In this document: piece after piece, positions 19,042 to 27,695 of the stretch
How positions within the stretch are numbered: the stretch's first letter is position 1
How the letters are laid out: every line of letters begins with the position of its first letter
Assembly (NCBI GenBank): GCA_963759955.1
Contig: CAVXCA010000104.1
Span: 38,546-102,545, forward strand
Direction: 5' to 3'
Length of the DNA: 64,000 nucleotides
From: Roseiarcus sp963759955
Lineage (GTDB): Bacteria; Pseudomonadota; Alphaproteobacteria; Rhizobiales; Beijerinckiaceae
Translations under genes and position numbers: made by a program
The notes under the pieces: generated by a model
Seen by the model: the letters and a program-made list of their open reading frames with translations, nothing else
Told to the model about the DNA's origin: nothing
Database searches by the model: none

Positions 19042-19782
19042 ATGGAAGAGCGAAAATCCGATCGTCTCAAGTCGATCCCGCCGAGCTTGCAGGCGGCGAT
19101 TCGGCGCGCCCGCGTCGAGAGCGCCGAGCAGGGCCAGGCGGTCGCCGACCTGCGCCAGGCGGAAGTCGCGCGGCTCGAATTGCTGCTCGACGCCATTCGT
19201 CCGGTGCTCGATCAGACGCCCGAGGGCGTCGAGCTGTTCGATCCCGGCATCGCCCACGGCGAGCGGCCGAGGCTGTTCCTCGACATGATCGGCTTTGTCG
19301 ACATGGGCCACGATCGGCGCACCTATCGCTTTTTTCAGGACACGCGGCATGGCCGCATCATGATCGCGGAAAGCCCCCAGATCGAGCGGATCGTCGCCGC
19401 GATGACCAATTACATCGCGCGGCGATTGATCGAGCGCGAGCAGGCGCTCGCCTCCGACTGGCGCAGCGGGGAGGCGAGCGCAAACGACGCCACGTCGGAC
19501 GCCGGCGTTTCGCCACCGGCCGACGCGGCGCCGGCAACGGACGAGTCGACGCCGCTCCTCGAGGCCCCCGCGCGGCTCGCCCCCGCGCCGCTCGTCGCGT
19601 CGACGGCCCCTGTGGTCCGGCCTCGGCGATGGCTGGTCATGGTCGGCGATCTCTTCAGCTTTCTGCTGCTGACGCTCGGTTCGATCTCGTTCGTCGCGCT
19701 GGTCTGCATCGGCGCGTATCTCGCCTGGAACGACTGGGGCCGCGCGCTATGGACGGCCTGGATCGGCCCGCCGCCGATCTAA
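19042..19782 (+). CDS. Hypothetical protein with C-terminal membrane anchor
   Basis: The 246-residue protein has a charged helical N-terminal half (residues 1-140, with RARVESAEQGQAVADLRQAE and RPRLFLDMIGFVDMGHDRRTY). A low-complexity Ala/Pro linker (about 150-200) and one transmembrane helix (about 210-235) follow. The start at 19042 gives MEERKSDRLK; upstream in-frame codons are not protein-like. The cytosolic domain is probably conserved in related alphaproteobacteria, but I cannot name a family. Its 3' end overlaps the converging phosphoesterase gene by 4 bases. Confidence 0.7.
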   Translation: MEERKSDRLKSIPPSLQAAIRRARVESAEQGQAVADLRQAEVARLELLLDAIRPVLDQTPEGVELFDPGIAHGERPRLFLDMIGFVDMGHDRRTYRFFQDTRHGRIMIAESPQIERIVAAMTNYIARRLIEREQALASDWRSGEASANDATSDAGVSPPADAAPATDESTPLLEAPARLAPAPLVASTAPVVRPRRWLVMVGDLFSFLLLTLGSISFVALVCIGAYLAWNDWGRALWTAWIGPPPI

Positions 19783-20687
19783 ATCGCCAACGCCTCGCGT
19801 TCGCCGATTTCGCCGCTGCCCGGCAGCATGCCGCGCGCGCGCGCGCCGACGCGCCAGAAATCGCCGGCGCGCTCCAGGCGGATCAAGTGGTAGGCGGCGC
19901 GGTGGCTGAGGTCCCGCGACGCAGCCGCGGCGGACGGGACGCCGAGGACGGGGATGCGCCCGCCGTCGACGCGCGAGGCGGGCGAGGGGAGAAAATGAAC
20001 CATGCGCTTGTGCGTGTGGCCGTGCAGGATCGCTTCGGCGCCGAAACGGCAGACGACCGCTTCGAGCGCGCGCGCGTCGGTCAGCTTGCGCAGCGCCGAG
20101 CCGCCGCGCGAAAGTGGGGGATGATGGATCAGGATGACGCGGGCAAGCCCGCGCGACCCGGTCTCCTGGAGGAGGCCGCCGAGTTCGGCGATCTGGCGCG
20201 CGCCCAGCCGGCCGGTCGCCATCAGCGGTCCGGTCGGCACGCCCGAGTTGAGGCCGATCAGCGCGACTTCGCCGCGAACGCGCAGGAAGGGAAACCGATC
20301 GGTCCTGTCGACGCCCGCGTCGCTCGATGTCCACGGCGCGAACGTGTCGGCGAGACATTCCACGGCGTCGCGCACATAGGCGTCGTGATTGCCCGGCGTG
20401 AAACTGACGTTGGCCGGTTCGCCCAAGGCGCCCATCCATTGCGCGGCGCGGCGGAATTCGGCGCAGAGCCCGATGTTGGCGACGTCGCCGGTCATCGCGA
20501 CGTGGTCGGGCGATTGCGCGCGTAAATCGGCGACGAGCCGAGCCAGCATCGCCATGTCGTTGAGGCGCTCGCGCCCGCGCTTCCAATTGACGTAGCCCAT
20601 GAAGCGCTTGAGCCGCATCTCGCGAAGGTCCGGAAAAGGGGCAGGCCCGAGATGGGGGTCGGAGAGATGCGCGATGGTGAAACTCAT
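19779..20687 (-). CDS. Calcineurin-like metallophosphoesterase
   Basis: The 302-residue enzyme carries the five dinuclear-metal motifs in order: AHLSDPHLG (D-x-H), MTGDVANIG (GD), TPGNHDAY (GNHD), LIHHPPLS (H) and LHGHTHKRMV (GHxH). This class includes 3',5'-cyclic-nucleotide phosphodiesterases (CpdA-like) and UDP-diacylglucosamine hydrolases; the spacing resembles CpdA-like enzymes but the substrate is undetermined. It starts at MSFTIAHLSDPH. Confidence 0.9.
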   Translation of the reverse strand: MSFTIAHLSDPHLGPAPFPDLREMRLKRFMGYVNWKRGRERLNDMAMLARLVADLRAQSPDHVAMTGDVANIGLCAEFRRAAQWMGALGEPANVSFTPGNHDAYVRDAVECLADTFAPWTSSDAGVDRTDRFPFLRVRGEVALIGLNSGVPTGPLMATGRLGARQIAELGGLLQETGSRGLARVILIHHPPLSRGGSALRKLTDARALEAVVCRFGAEAILHGHTHKRMVHFLPSPASRVDGGRIPVLGVPSAAAASRDLSHRAAYHLIRLERAGDFWRVGARARGMLPGSGEIGEREALAI

Positions 20688-20788
20688 GGACGAGTCGATT
20701 CCCGATTTGGCCTTGCGCTCACGGGGGCTGGCGTTCGCGCCGGAGCGCGCTAGGTTCCGACGGCCAAGAGACCCTTAGGGAGACGAAT

Positions 20789-21277
20789 TTGCCGACGCAA
20801 GGCCAAAACCGCCTCTTTCTCGGCCAGCGGCTGACGTCGCGGCTCGCGCATATCAGCTTTCTCCTGATGCGGCCGATGACGCTGGGGGTCCGGGCGGCGG
20901 TCATCGACCGCGACGATCGCGTGCTGCTGGTCAAGCACACCTATGTCGCGGGCTGGCACTTGCCCGGCGGCGGCGTCGAGGCCGGCGAGACCTTGGAGAG
21001 CGCGTTGGCGCGCGAGCTCGCCGAGGAGGCCAACGTCGTCCTCGAAGCGCGCCCGGCGCTGCACGGGCTGTTCTTCAACGCCCATGTTTCCCGCCGCGAT
21101 CACGTCGCGGTCTTTGTGGCGCGCGAATTTCGCGTTACGGCCGAGCGTGCGCCGGACCGCGAGATCGTCGCGGCGCGCTTCTTTCCCCGCGACGCGCTGC
21201 CGCCCGACGCCACCCAAGGGACGCGCGCGCGGCTCGACGAGATTCTCGGCGGCGCGCCGATCTCGGCGCTTTGGTGA
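20789..21277 (+). CDS. Nudix hydrolase
   Basis: This 162-residue hydrolase has a Nudix box (GGVEAGETLESALARELAEE, residues about 57-76) with the REXXEE metal-binding core; the final Gly of the consensus is replaced. The start is a TTG with an AGGGAGA ribosome site just before it; the next in-frame ATG, 26 codons in, would remove an N-terminal strand that relatives usually have. It likely cleaves a nucleoside diphosphate derivative. Confidence 0.87.
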   Translation: MPTQGQNRLFLGQRLTSRLAHISFLLMRPMTLGVRAAVIDRDDRVLLVKHTYVAGWHLPGGGVEAGETLESALARELAEEANVVLEARPALHGLFFNAHVSRRDHVAVFVAREFRVTAERAPDREIVAARFFPRDALPPDATQGTRARLDEILGGAPISALW

Positions 21278-21359
21278 ACGCTTGAGGCCCGCCCTTCCGC
21301 GCGCGGCCGCCTCCGTGCTACAGCGCCTCGCCTTTCCTCTCGTCCGTTAAGAAGCTCTC

Positions 21360-21857
21360 ATGACCGAATTGTCGCTAGTGCTCGAACCGGAGACGCCCGC
21401 CGACGGCGAATTGATTCTGCGACTCAACGAGCGGGTGTTCGGGCCGGGCCGTTTCGCGCGCACCGCCTATCGCATTCGCGAGACGACGCCGCCGGACCTG
21501 TCGCTAAGCTTCGTCGCGCGCGTCGGCACGCTGCTCGTCGGCGCCAACGCGATGACGCCAATTCTCATCGGCGCGACGCCGGCGCTGCTGCTCGGGCCGC
21601 TGATCGTCGAGCCGGTGTTTCGCAGTCAGGGCATCGGAGAGACGCTGGTGACGCGCTCGCTGGAGGCAGCCCGGGCGGCCGGCGCGAAACTGACGGTTCT
21701 CGTCGGCGACGAACCCTATTACGCGCGCATGGGCTTCAAGCGCGCGCCCGCCGGCCGCATCGACCTGCCCGGTCCGGTCGACCCAGCGCGCGTGCTCTAC
21801 TGCGAATTGCAGCCGGGCGCTTTCGAGGGGGTCGGCGGCAAGGTGCGGGGCGCGTGA
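21360..21857 (+). CDS. GNAT family N-acetyltransferase (YhbS-like)
   Basis: The 165-residue acetyltransferase has the acetyl-CoA loop in VEPVFRSQGIGETLVTRSLE, preceded by LLLGPLIVEP and followed by VLVGDEPYYARMGFKRAP. The last block is the C-terminal pattern seen in YhbS-type proteins. The acceptor substrate is unknown. The gene lies 83 bases after the Nudix gene on the same strand. Confidence 0.88.
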   Translation: MTELSLVLEPETPADGELILRLNERVFGPGRFARTAYRIRETTPPDLSLSFVARVGTLLVGANAMTPILIGATPALLLGPLIVEPVFRSQGIGETLVTRSLEAARAAGAKLTVLVGDEPYYARMGFKRAPAGRIDLPGPVDPARVLYCELQPGAFEGVGGKVRGA

Positions 21858-22158
21858 GGGGCTGGGGCTGAATATCTGACGTTTGGGTTATCGGGGTCTG
21901 CGCGACGGGCGGCGGGTGCAGTGGCCGAACTGGCCGAGGCCGGCGCCATTGTCGGGCTCGATAGTTTGTTTTCAACGGCTTGCGTGACGATTTTCCGCCG
22001 CCCCGCCGCGCGGCGAGAGCTTCGCTAGCCACCCGACGCCGGCCCAAAAAGTGGCGGGAGAGTAAGCCGCTTCGGTAATCCGGAAATCGTCCTGGTCAAC
22101 GCCAAGGAGTTACACTACGCAATGGGGCGCGGTCTTGCGGGCTCCGGAAAGGGGTGAA
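21858..22158. other. Intergenic region upstream of deoC
   Basis: About 300 bases with no supported gene and no tRNA-like fold that I can see. It should contain the deoC promoter. Confidence 0.45.
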
Positions 22159-22914
22159 ATGGATCAGAATTCGGCTGAAGTCGCCCGGCGCGCCATTTCC
22201 CTCATCGATCTGACGAGCTTGAACGACGACGACACGGACGATCGGATCGCGAAGCTCTGCGGCGCAGCGACGACGCCGTTCGGCCCGGTCGCGGCGGTCT
22301 GCGTTTACCGCCGATTCGTTCGGACGGCGAAGAAGCGACTCGATGGATCGGGGGTCCGGGTCGCCGCCGTCGCCAATTTCCCCTCGGGAACGGCGTCCGT
22401 GTCCGATACGAGCGATGAGGTTCGAGAGCTCGTCGCGACCGGAGCCGACGAGGTCGACGTCGTGCTGCCCTACCAGCAGATGCTGGCCGGCGACGAGCGC
22501 CCGGCCGTCGATCTTCTCGCGGCTGTCCGGGAAATCTGCGGCCCCACGGTGACCCTCAAAGCGATCCTGGAAACGGGCGCCTATGGAGAGGATCGCGCCA
22601 AGCTGACGGCTGCGGCGGAACTCGCCATCCGTGGCGGGGCCAACTTCGTCAAGACGTCCACGGGCAAGATCTCCGTTGGCGCGACGCCATTCGCGGCGTC
22701 CTGCATCTTGGAGACGATCCGGCGCGTCGGTGCGAAAGTGGGCTTCAAGGCTTCTGGAGGCATTCGCTCCGTCGCCCAGGCGGTTGAGTATCTCGAACTG
22801 GCGGATCGCATCATGGGGGCCGACTGGGCCACCCCGGCGACTTTCCGCTTCGGCGTCAGCAGACTACTCGACGATCTCGTCGCCGAACTCGAGGCGCCGC
22901 CGAGGTCGGCCTAG
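22159..22914 (+). CDS. deoC: Deoxyribose-phosphate aldolase
   Basis: This 251-residue class I aldolase splits 2-deoxyribose 5-phosphate to acetaldehyde and glyceraldehyde 3-phosphate in deoxynucleoside catabolism. The Schiff-base lysine lies in GGANFVKTSTGKISVGATP and the second catalytic lysine in VGFKASGGIRS; the aspartate of ADEVDVVLPYQQM is also present. AAAGGGGTG before the ATG at 22159 fixes the start. It is intact, but it adjoins decayed sugar genes (a ribokinase remnant directly after it on the other strand). Confidence 0.94.
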   Translation: MDQNSAEVARRAISLIDLTSLNDDDTDDRIAKLCGAATTPFGPVAAVCVYRRFVRTAKKRLDGSGVRVAAVANFPSGTASVSDTSDEVRELVATGADEVDVVLPYQQMLAGDERPAVDLLAAVREICGPTVTLKAILETGAYGEDRAKLTAAAELAIRGGANFVKTSTGKISVGATPFAASCILETIRRVGAKVGFKASGGIRSVAQAVEYLELADRIMGADWATPATFRFGVSRLLDDLVAELEAPPRSA

Positions 22915-23070
22915 CTCGCTTTCAGCTTGGTCAGCAAGGCGTCGACTTCGGCTCGTTTGGGCGTGGCGGGCGCGCGCCCCGGCGGGCCGCTTTGCTGACG
23001 GCCGCAGTGCAGCCGTAGCGCGTCGCCCTGACAAGGTTATCGCCTTCGGCGAGATCCGTTACGAAAATGC
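22911..23070 (-). pseudogene. C-terminal remnant of a ribokinase (PfkB) gene
   Basis: Reading the minus strand, IFVTDLAEGDNLVRATRYGC, then TAAVSKAARRGAR and, after a one-base frame change near 22965-22970, PATPKRAEVDALLTKLKAS and a TAG stop. This matches the last 50-55 residues of ribokinases (helix after the catalytic Asp, then the GAxPSxPxRAEVDALL tail). The rest of the gene, including the PfkB signature, is absent. The stop codon overlaps the deoC stop. It is not a functional gene. Confidence 0.6.
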
Positions 23071-23113
23071 CCCTGAGGACGATCGGCCGTCCGGCTGTGG
23101 CTTTCTCCTCGGC

Positions 23114-23542
23114 TCAGCCGACCACGCCCTTCTTGATGATGAGGCAGCCGTAGGTGCGCTGCTCGCCGGTGGCGACGATAGCAAAAGCCTGGCGCGAGCG
23201 CTCGTAGAAGGCGTGCCGTTCGATCCCGACAAGGGGCACGTGCCGACCTTCCCACTTGTCGATCGTCTGCTGGCAGATCTTCTGCACCTCAGGCGTCTCC
23301 TCCGGCGCGCCGACGACTTCCATGCGCAATGCCGGGTCCTTGACGAAGGTGTCGAGCGGCATCAGCTGAAGGCAGGCCGACAGCACGTCGGGCAGGTCGG
23401 CTCCGTCGAGGCGCACCAGACGACGTGCGTTGTACGCGGCGGGGAAATTGCTGTCGACGAGGGCGAGTTCGTCGCCATGCCCCATCGAGGCGAGCGCGTG
23501 AAGCAGCTCGGGCGTGTGCAATTTCGTCAGAGTCTTCAGCAT
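23114..23542 (-). CDS. fucU: RbsD/FucU-family sugar mutarotase
   Basis: The 142-residue protein interconverts sugar anomers before phosphorylation or isomerisation. Family features are LLHALASMGHGDELALVDSN (catalytic His and Asp) and the C-terminal TGEQRTYGCLIIKKGVV (Tyr in the active site). The length and DSNFPA pattern favour the FucU branch (L-fucose mutarotase) over RbsD. It sits between remnants of a ribokinase and a sugar ABC permease, so it is a survivor of a larger sugar-use locus. Confidence 0.9.
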   Translation of the reverse strand: MLKTLTKLHTPELLHALASMGHGDELALVDSNFPAAYNARRLVRLDGADLPDVLSACLQLMPLDTFVKDPALRMEVVGAPEETPEVQKICQQTIDKWEGRHVPLVGIERHAFYERSRQAFAIVATGEQRTYGCLIIKKGVVG

Positions 23543-23611
23543 GGTCTATCCTCCCCAGCGTTTCTCGAATTCTTCCCGATTTATAGGCTGCCACGCCGAC
23601 GAAGCCGCAAC

Positions 23612-23625
23612 TTGACCTGCGTCAA
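23612..23625. promoter_or_regulatory. FNR/FixK-type box candidate
   Basis: TTGACCTGCGTCAA is a perfect TTGA-N6-TCAA dyad, the consensus for FNR/FixK-family regulators in alphaproteobacteria. It lies 70 bases upstream of fucU (minus strand) and 25 bases before the permease remnant (plus strand). Use as a real operator is unproven. Confidence 0.4.
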
Positions 23626-23649
23626 GGCCCGCGCCGGAAAGATTGCTTT

Positions 23650-23872
23650 GTGAATTCTGTAGCTTGTCGGTCCGCTTTGGCAGTGCGCGACAGCCTCATC
23701 GTGGCGTCCCTCTCGACCCTGCTGTCGTCGCTGCTGGGCGTTGCGGCCGCTTACGCCCTTGGCGCGGCCGGCGGCGCTCGCGGTCGGCTTGCCAGCCTTC
23801 ATCTTCTCCTGGAGCGAGTTCTTCTTCGCCATCATCCTCGCCCGCGCCAAGCGCCAGACTTTTTGCCGCTAG
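23650..23872 (+). pseudogene. Remnant of a sugar ABC-transporter permease (MalG type)
   Basis: Two pieces of a MalG-family permease are fused with the middle missing. One frame reads RDSLIVASLSTLLSSLLGVA followed by AYAL (a membrane segment of the first half). A second frame reads ARPAALAVGLPAFIFSWSEF followed by FFAIILARAKRQTF and a stop (the segment after the EAA loop). The EAA loop itself and about 150 residues are gone. The 3' end overlaps the converging CoA-transferase stop. Confidence 0.6.
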
Positions 23873-25080
23873 CCGACCGCGCCGCCCCCGCGCAGGTCCG
23901 CGATCTCGCGCGCTGACAGGCCCAAGTCGCTCAAGATCGCGTCGGTGTGCTCGCCTAAGCGCGGGGCGGCGGCGTCCGCCGCGGCGGGTTGGCCGTCGAT
24001 GACGAGCGGCGAGCGCACCGACGGCGCGGCTCCTCCGCGCGCGCCGGTCGCGGGAAGATCGAGCCGCAGCCCACGCGCCTTCACCTGCGGGTCGGCGAAG
24101 ACTTGGCCCACCGAATTGATCGGCCCGGCCGGCACGCCCGCCTTTTCGAGCGCTTCGAGCAGCGCCGCGCGCGGCATCGATCGCGCCGCCGCGGCGAGGG
24201 CGGTGACGAAAGGCTTGCGATTGCGCACGCGGTCGGCGTTGGTCGCGTAAGCGGGATCGGCTGCGAGCGCTTCGAGGCCGAGGATGCGGCAGACGTCGCG
24301 CGTCTGGCGATCGTTGCCGGCGGCGACGATCAGCGGCCCGTCCGCCGCCTCGAACACCTGATAGGGCACGATATTGGGATGGGCGTTGCCGAGCCGGCGC
24401 GGCGATTGTCCCGAGACGAGGAAATTCAGCGCCTGGTTGGCGAGCACGCTCACCTGCGTGTCGAGCAGGGCCATGTCGATCTCGCCGCCGAGCCCGGTGA
24501 TCGAGCGGCGGATCAGCGCCGCCTCGATCGCCGCGACCGCGTAGACGCCGGTGAAGATGTCGGCGAAGGCGACGCCGATCTTCTGCGGCTCGCCGTCGGG
24601 TTCGCCGGTCAGGTCCATCACCCCGCCCATGCCCTGGACAATGAAGTCGTAGCCGGCGCGCGCCGCGTAGGGGCCGTCGTGACCGAAGCCGGTGATCGAG
24701 CAATAGACGAGACGCGGATTGAGCGGCTTCAGGCTCGCGTAGTCGAGCCCGTACTTGGCGAGCCCACCGGTCTTGAAATTCTCGATCAGCACGTCCGCGC
24801 GGGTCGCGAGTCGCCGCACGATCTCGCGGCCCTCGGGCTGCTCGAAATCGACCGCGAGCGAGCGCTTGCCGCGATTGCAGGAATGAAAATAGGCGGCGTC
24901 GAGCCGCTCGCCGTTCTCGCCCTCGACGAAAGGCGGGCCCCAGCCGCGCGTGTCGTCGCCCGAGCCCGGCCGCTCGACCTTGATCACCTCGGCGCCGAGG
25001 TCGGCGAGCGTCTGGCCCGCCCAGGGGCCGGCGAGAATGCGCGCGAGCTCCAAGACTTTCAAACCCGCGAGCGGCTTCAA
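23869..25080 (-). CDS. Family III CoA-transferase (CaiB/BaiF/Frc type)
   Basis: The 403-residue enzyme moves CoA between carboxylic acids. Typical blocks are GLKVLELARILAGPWAGQTL, LGAEVIKVERPGSGDDTRGW, SLAVDFEQPEGREIVRRL, VLIENFKTGGLAKYGLDY and GVAFADIFTGVYA with the nucleophilic Asp. The C-terminus contains GVPAGPINSVGQVFADPQV. It is divergent from, and probably functionally tied to, the acyl-CoA dehydrogenase pair at 25270-27624. Donor and acceptor acids cannot be read from the sequence. Confidence 0.92.
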   Translation of the reverse strand: MKPLAGLKVLELARILAGPWAGQTLADLGAEVIKVERPGSGDDTRGWGPPFVEGENGERLDAAYFHSCNRGKRSLAVDFEQPEGREIVRRLATRADVLIENFKTGGLAKYGLDYASLKPLNPRLVYCSITGFGHDGPYAARAGYDFIVQGMGGVMDLTGEPDGEPQKIGVAFADIFTGVYAVAAIEAALIRRSITGLGGEIDMALLDTQVSVLANQALNFLVSGQSPRRLGNAHPNIVPYQVFEAADGPLIVAAGNDRQTRDVCRILGLEALAADPAYATNADRVRNRKPFVTALAAAARSMPRAALLEALEKAGVPAGPINSVGQVFADPQVKARGLRLDLPATGARGGAAPSVRSPLVIDGQPAAADAAAPRLGEHTDAILSDLGLSAREIADLRGGGAVG

Positions 25081-25269
25081 CGCACTGGCTCCATCAAAAC
25101 CGGCGCCGTCCCGACGGCGCGCATGCGAGCGCTAGCCGATCCGGACACGCGAGCGCAAGCGCTCGCTTTCGTTCAGCGGCGCAAAGGGCGCGCAGCAGGG
25201 TTGACGACGCCGCGCCCTTCGTCGCTTGATGGCGTGCGGGGAGTCGCGGCGCTTTGGAGGGATCGAGCG

Positions 25270-26475
25270 ATGGATTTGCGCTTCACCGAGGAGGAGATCG
25301 CGTTCCGCGACGAGGTGCGAGCGTTCGTGCGCGCCGAGTTGCCGGCATCCGTTCGCGCCAAGGTCGCCGAGGGGCGCCATCCCAGCAAGGACGACATGGT
25401 GCGCTGGACGCGGATCCTCGCCGCCAAGGGCTGGTCGGTTCCCCATTGGCCCGTCGAGTGGGGCGGCACGGGCTGGAGCCCGATCAAGCTTCTGATCTTC
25501 AACGACGAATTGCAAAAGGCCAATGCGCCGGAGTCGCTCGCTTTCGGCACGAGCATGGTCGGCCCGGTGATCTACACCTTCGGTTCGCAGGCGCAGAAGG
25601 AGCGCTTCCTGCCGCGCATCGTCGATTTGAGCGAATGGTGGTGCCAAGGCTTCTCCGAGCCGGGCGCGGGGTCGGACCTCGCGGGGCTGCGCACCACCGC
25701 CAAGCGCGACGGCGGGCAATGGGTGATCGAGGGCCAGAAGACCTGGACGACGCTCGCTCAATACGCCGACTGGATCTTCGTGCTCGCGCGCACGGACGCG
25801 AACGTGAAGAAGCAGGAAGGCATTTCCTTCCTCCTCGTCGACATGAAATCGCCGGGGGTGACGGTCCGGCCGATCCAGACGATCGACGGCGGCTACGAGG
25901 TCAACGAAGTGTTCTTCGACGCCGTGCGCATTCCCCTCGACAATCTCGTCGGCCAGGAAAACAAGGGCTGGGACTACGCCAAATTCCTGCTCGGCAACGA
26001 GCGCAACGGCATCGCGCGCGTTGGAATATCGAAGGCCCGGCTCGCGCGCATCCGCCAGCTTGCCGCGCTTCCGACCTACAACGACCAGCCGAAGCTCGCC
26101 GATCCCATCTTCCGCATGAAGCTCGCCGCCGTCGAAGTCGAGCTGAAGGCGCTGGAAATGACCCAGATGCGCGTGATCGCGGGGGAACGCCGCGCCGAGA
26201 AGGGCAAGCCCGATCCGGCCTCCTCGGTGCTCAAGATCAAGGGCTCCGAATTGCAGCAGGCGACGACCGAACTGTTGATGGACGTCGTCGGGCCTTACGC
26301 GCTGCCCTTCGAGTCGGAGCGCGAGGACGGCGAGCGATGGAACGAGCCGCCGGTCGGGCCCGACTGGGCCGCGAGCGTCGCGCCGAACTATTTCAATATG
26401 CGCAAGGTCTCGATCTATGGCGGGTCGAACGAAATCCAGCGCTCGATCATCGCCAAAGCGATCCTGGGGCTTTGA
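25270..26475 (+). CDS. pimC: Acyl-CoA dehydrogenase, PimC-like large subunit
   Basis: The 401-residue flavoprotein shows the ACAD blocks WWCQGFSEPGAGSDLAGLRT (FAD/substrate) and GWDYAKFLLGNERNGIARVG, plus the C-terminal YGGSNEIQRSIIAKAILGL. By remembered family features it matches PimC, the large subunit of the heteromeric pimeloyl-CoA dehydrogenase of Rhodopseudomonas. The usual catalytic Glu position (YEG in homotetrameric ACADs) reads YGG here. GGAGGG precedes the ATG. The small-subunit gene begins 3 bases after the stop. Confidence 0.85.
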   Translation: MDLRFTEEEIAFRDEVRAFVRAELPASVRAKVAEGRHPSKDDMVRWTRILAAKGWSVPHWPVEWGGTGWSPIKLLIFNDELQKANAPESLAFGTSMVGPVIYTFGSQAQKERFLPRIVDLSEWWCQGFSEPGAGSDLAGLRTTAKRDGGQWVIEGQKTWTTLAQYADWIFVLARTDANVKKQEGISFLLVDMKSPGVTVRPIQTIDGGYEVNEVFFDAVRIPLDNLVGQENKGWDYAKFLLGNERNGIARVGISKARLARIRQLAALPTYNDQPKLADPIFRMKLAAVEVELKALEMTQMRVIAGERRAEKGKPDPASSVLKIKGSELQQATTELLMDVVGPYALPFESEREDGERWNEPPVGPDWAASVAPNYFNMRKVSIYGGSNEIQRSIIAKAILGL

Positions 26476-26478
26476 CAA

Positions 26479-27624
26479 ATGGACTTCGATCTCAACGAGG
26501 AACAGCGCCTCCTCGCCGACAATGTCACGCGGCTGATGAAGGATCGATACCGCTTCGAAAGCCACAAGGCCTACCGGGCGACGCCGCTGGGTTTCAGCGA
26601 GGAGCTGTGGCGTCAGTATGCGGAGCTCGGCCTGCTCGGCGTTCCCTTCGCCGAGGAGGATGGCGGTTTTGGCGGCGGCGCCGTCGAAACGATGCTGATC
26701 ATGGAGGCGTTCGGCCGCGCCCTCGCTCTGGAGCCCTATCTCGCCACCGTCGTTCTCGCTGGCGGCCTGCTGAAACGCGCCGCGAGCGCCGAGCAGCGCG
26801 CCGCGCTGATTCCGCAAATCGCGTCGGGCGATCTGCGCCTCGCTTTCGCGCACGGCGAACGCCACGCGGGCTGGGACCTCTTCGACGTCGCATCGAGCGC
26901 GCGCAAGGACGGGGCCGGCTATGTGCTCAACGGCGAGAAGGGGCTCGTGCTGCACGGCGACAGCGCGCACAAGCTGATCGTCTCGGCGCGCAGCGCCGGC
27001 GGCCGGCGCGAGCGCGCCGGTCTCGGCCTGTTCCTCGTCGACGCGTCCGCCCCGGGCCTCGCGCGGCGCGGCTACGCCACGCAGGATGGGCAGCGCGCGG
27101 CGGAGGTCACGCTCACCGACGTGCGCGTCGAGGGGCGCGACGTCATCGGCGATCCCGAAGCCGGCGCGCCGGCGATCGAACGCGTCGTCGACGAGGCGAT
27201 CGCCGCGCTTTGCGCCGAAGCAGTCGGAGCGATGAGCGAAGCGCTGGAAATCACCGTCGACTATCTCAAGACGCGCAAGCAGTTCGGCGTTCCCATCGGC
27301 TCGTTCCAGGCGCTGCAGCATCGCGCCGCCGACATGGTGGTGGCGCTCGAGCAGGCGCGCAGCATGATGATGCTGGCGACGATGATGGCGGGGGAGGGCG
27401 CCGCCGCCGAGCGGACAAGAACGATTTCCGCGGCCAAGGCGCAGATCGGCCGCTCCGCCCAATTCATCGGCCAACAGGCGACGCAGTTGCACGGCGGCAT
27501 CGCGATGACCTACGAATACAAACTCGGCCATCTGTTCAAGCGCATGACGATGATCGACATAACCTTCGGCGACATGGACGCCCATTTGCGGCGTCTGAGC
27601 GAAGGGGATAGCCTGTTCGTTTGA
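26479..27624 (+). CDS. pimD: Acyl-CoA dehydrogenase, PimD-like small subunit
   Basis: The 381-residue ACAD-fold partner of the preceding gene starts MDFDLNEEQRLLADNVTRLM. Other blocks are LGVPFAEEDGGFGGGAVETM, a central beta domain with GYATQDGQRAAEVTLTDVRV, the KTRKQFGVPIGSFQALQHRA helix and AAKAQIGRSAQFIGQQATQL followed by HGGIAMTYEY. Tight spacing (3 bases) fits assembly as a heteromer. The likely substrates are medium or long, possibly dicarboxylic, acyl-CoAs. Confidence 0.85.
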   Translation: MDFDLNEEQRLLADNVTRLMKDRYRFESHKAYRATPLGFSEELWRQYAELGLLGVPFAEEDGGFGGGAVETMLIMEAFGRALALEPYLATVVLAGGLLKRAASAEQRAALIPQIASGDLRLAFAHGERHAGWDLFDVASSARKDGAGYVLNGEKGLVLHGDSAHKLIVSARSAGGRRERAGLGLFLVDASAPGLARRGYATQDGQRAAEVTLTDVRVEGRDVIGDPEAGAPAIERVVDEAIAALCAEAVGAMSEALEITVDYLKTRKQFGVPIGSFQALQHRAADMVVALEQARSMMMLATMMAGEGAAAERTRTISAAKAQIGRSAQFIGQQATQLHGGIAMTYEYKLGHLFKRMTMIDITFGDMDAHLRRLSEGDSLFV

Positions 27625-27695
27625 CGGGACGGGGTTCGCGGCGCGTCGTCCGAGGAAGACCTCGTCGTTTCGCCAGGAGCGCTGGGGGGAGTCGC

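Noticed and set aside
23989..25269. N-terminal extension of 427 codons on the first acyl-CoA dehydrogenase
   Set aside because: The frame is open but runs antisense to the CoA-transferase; ACAD homology starts at 25270 behind GGAGGG.
25132..27585. An 817-codon minus-strand frame opposite the acyl-CoA dehydrogenases
   Set aside because: Shadow of high-GC coding on the other strand; Arg/Ala/Asp composition and no domain.
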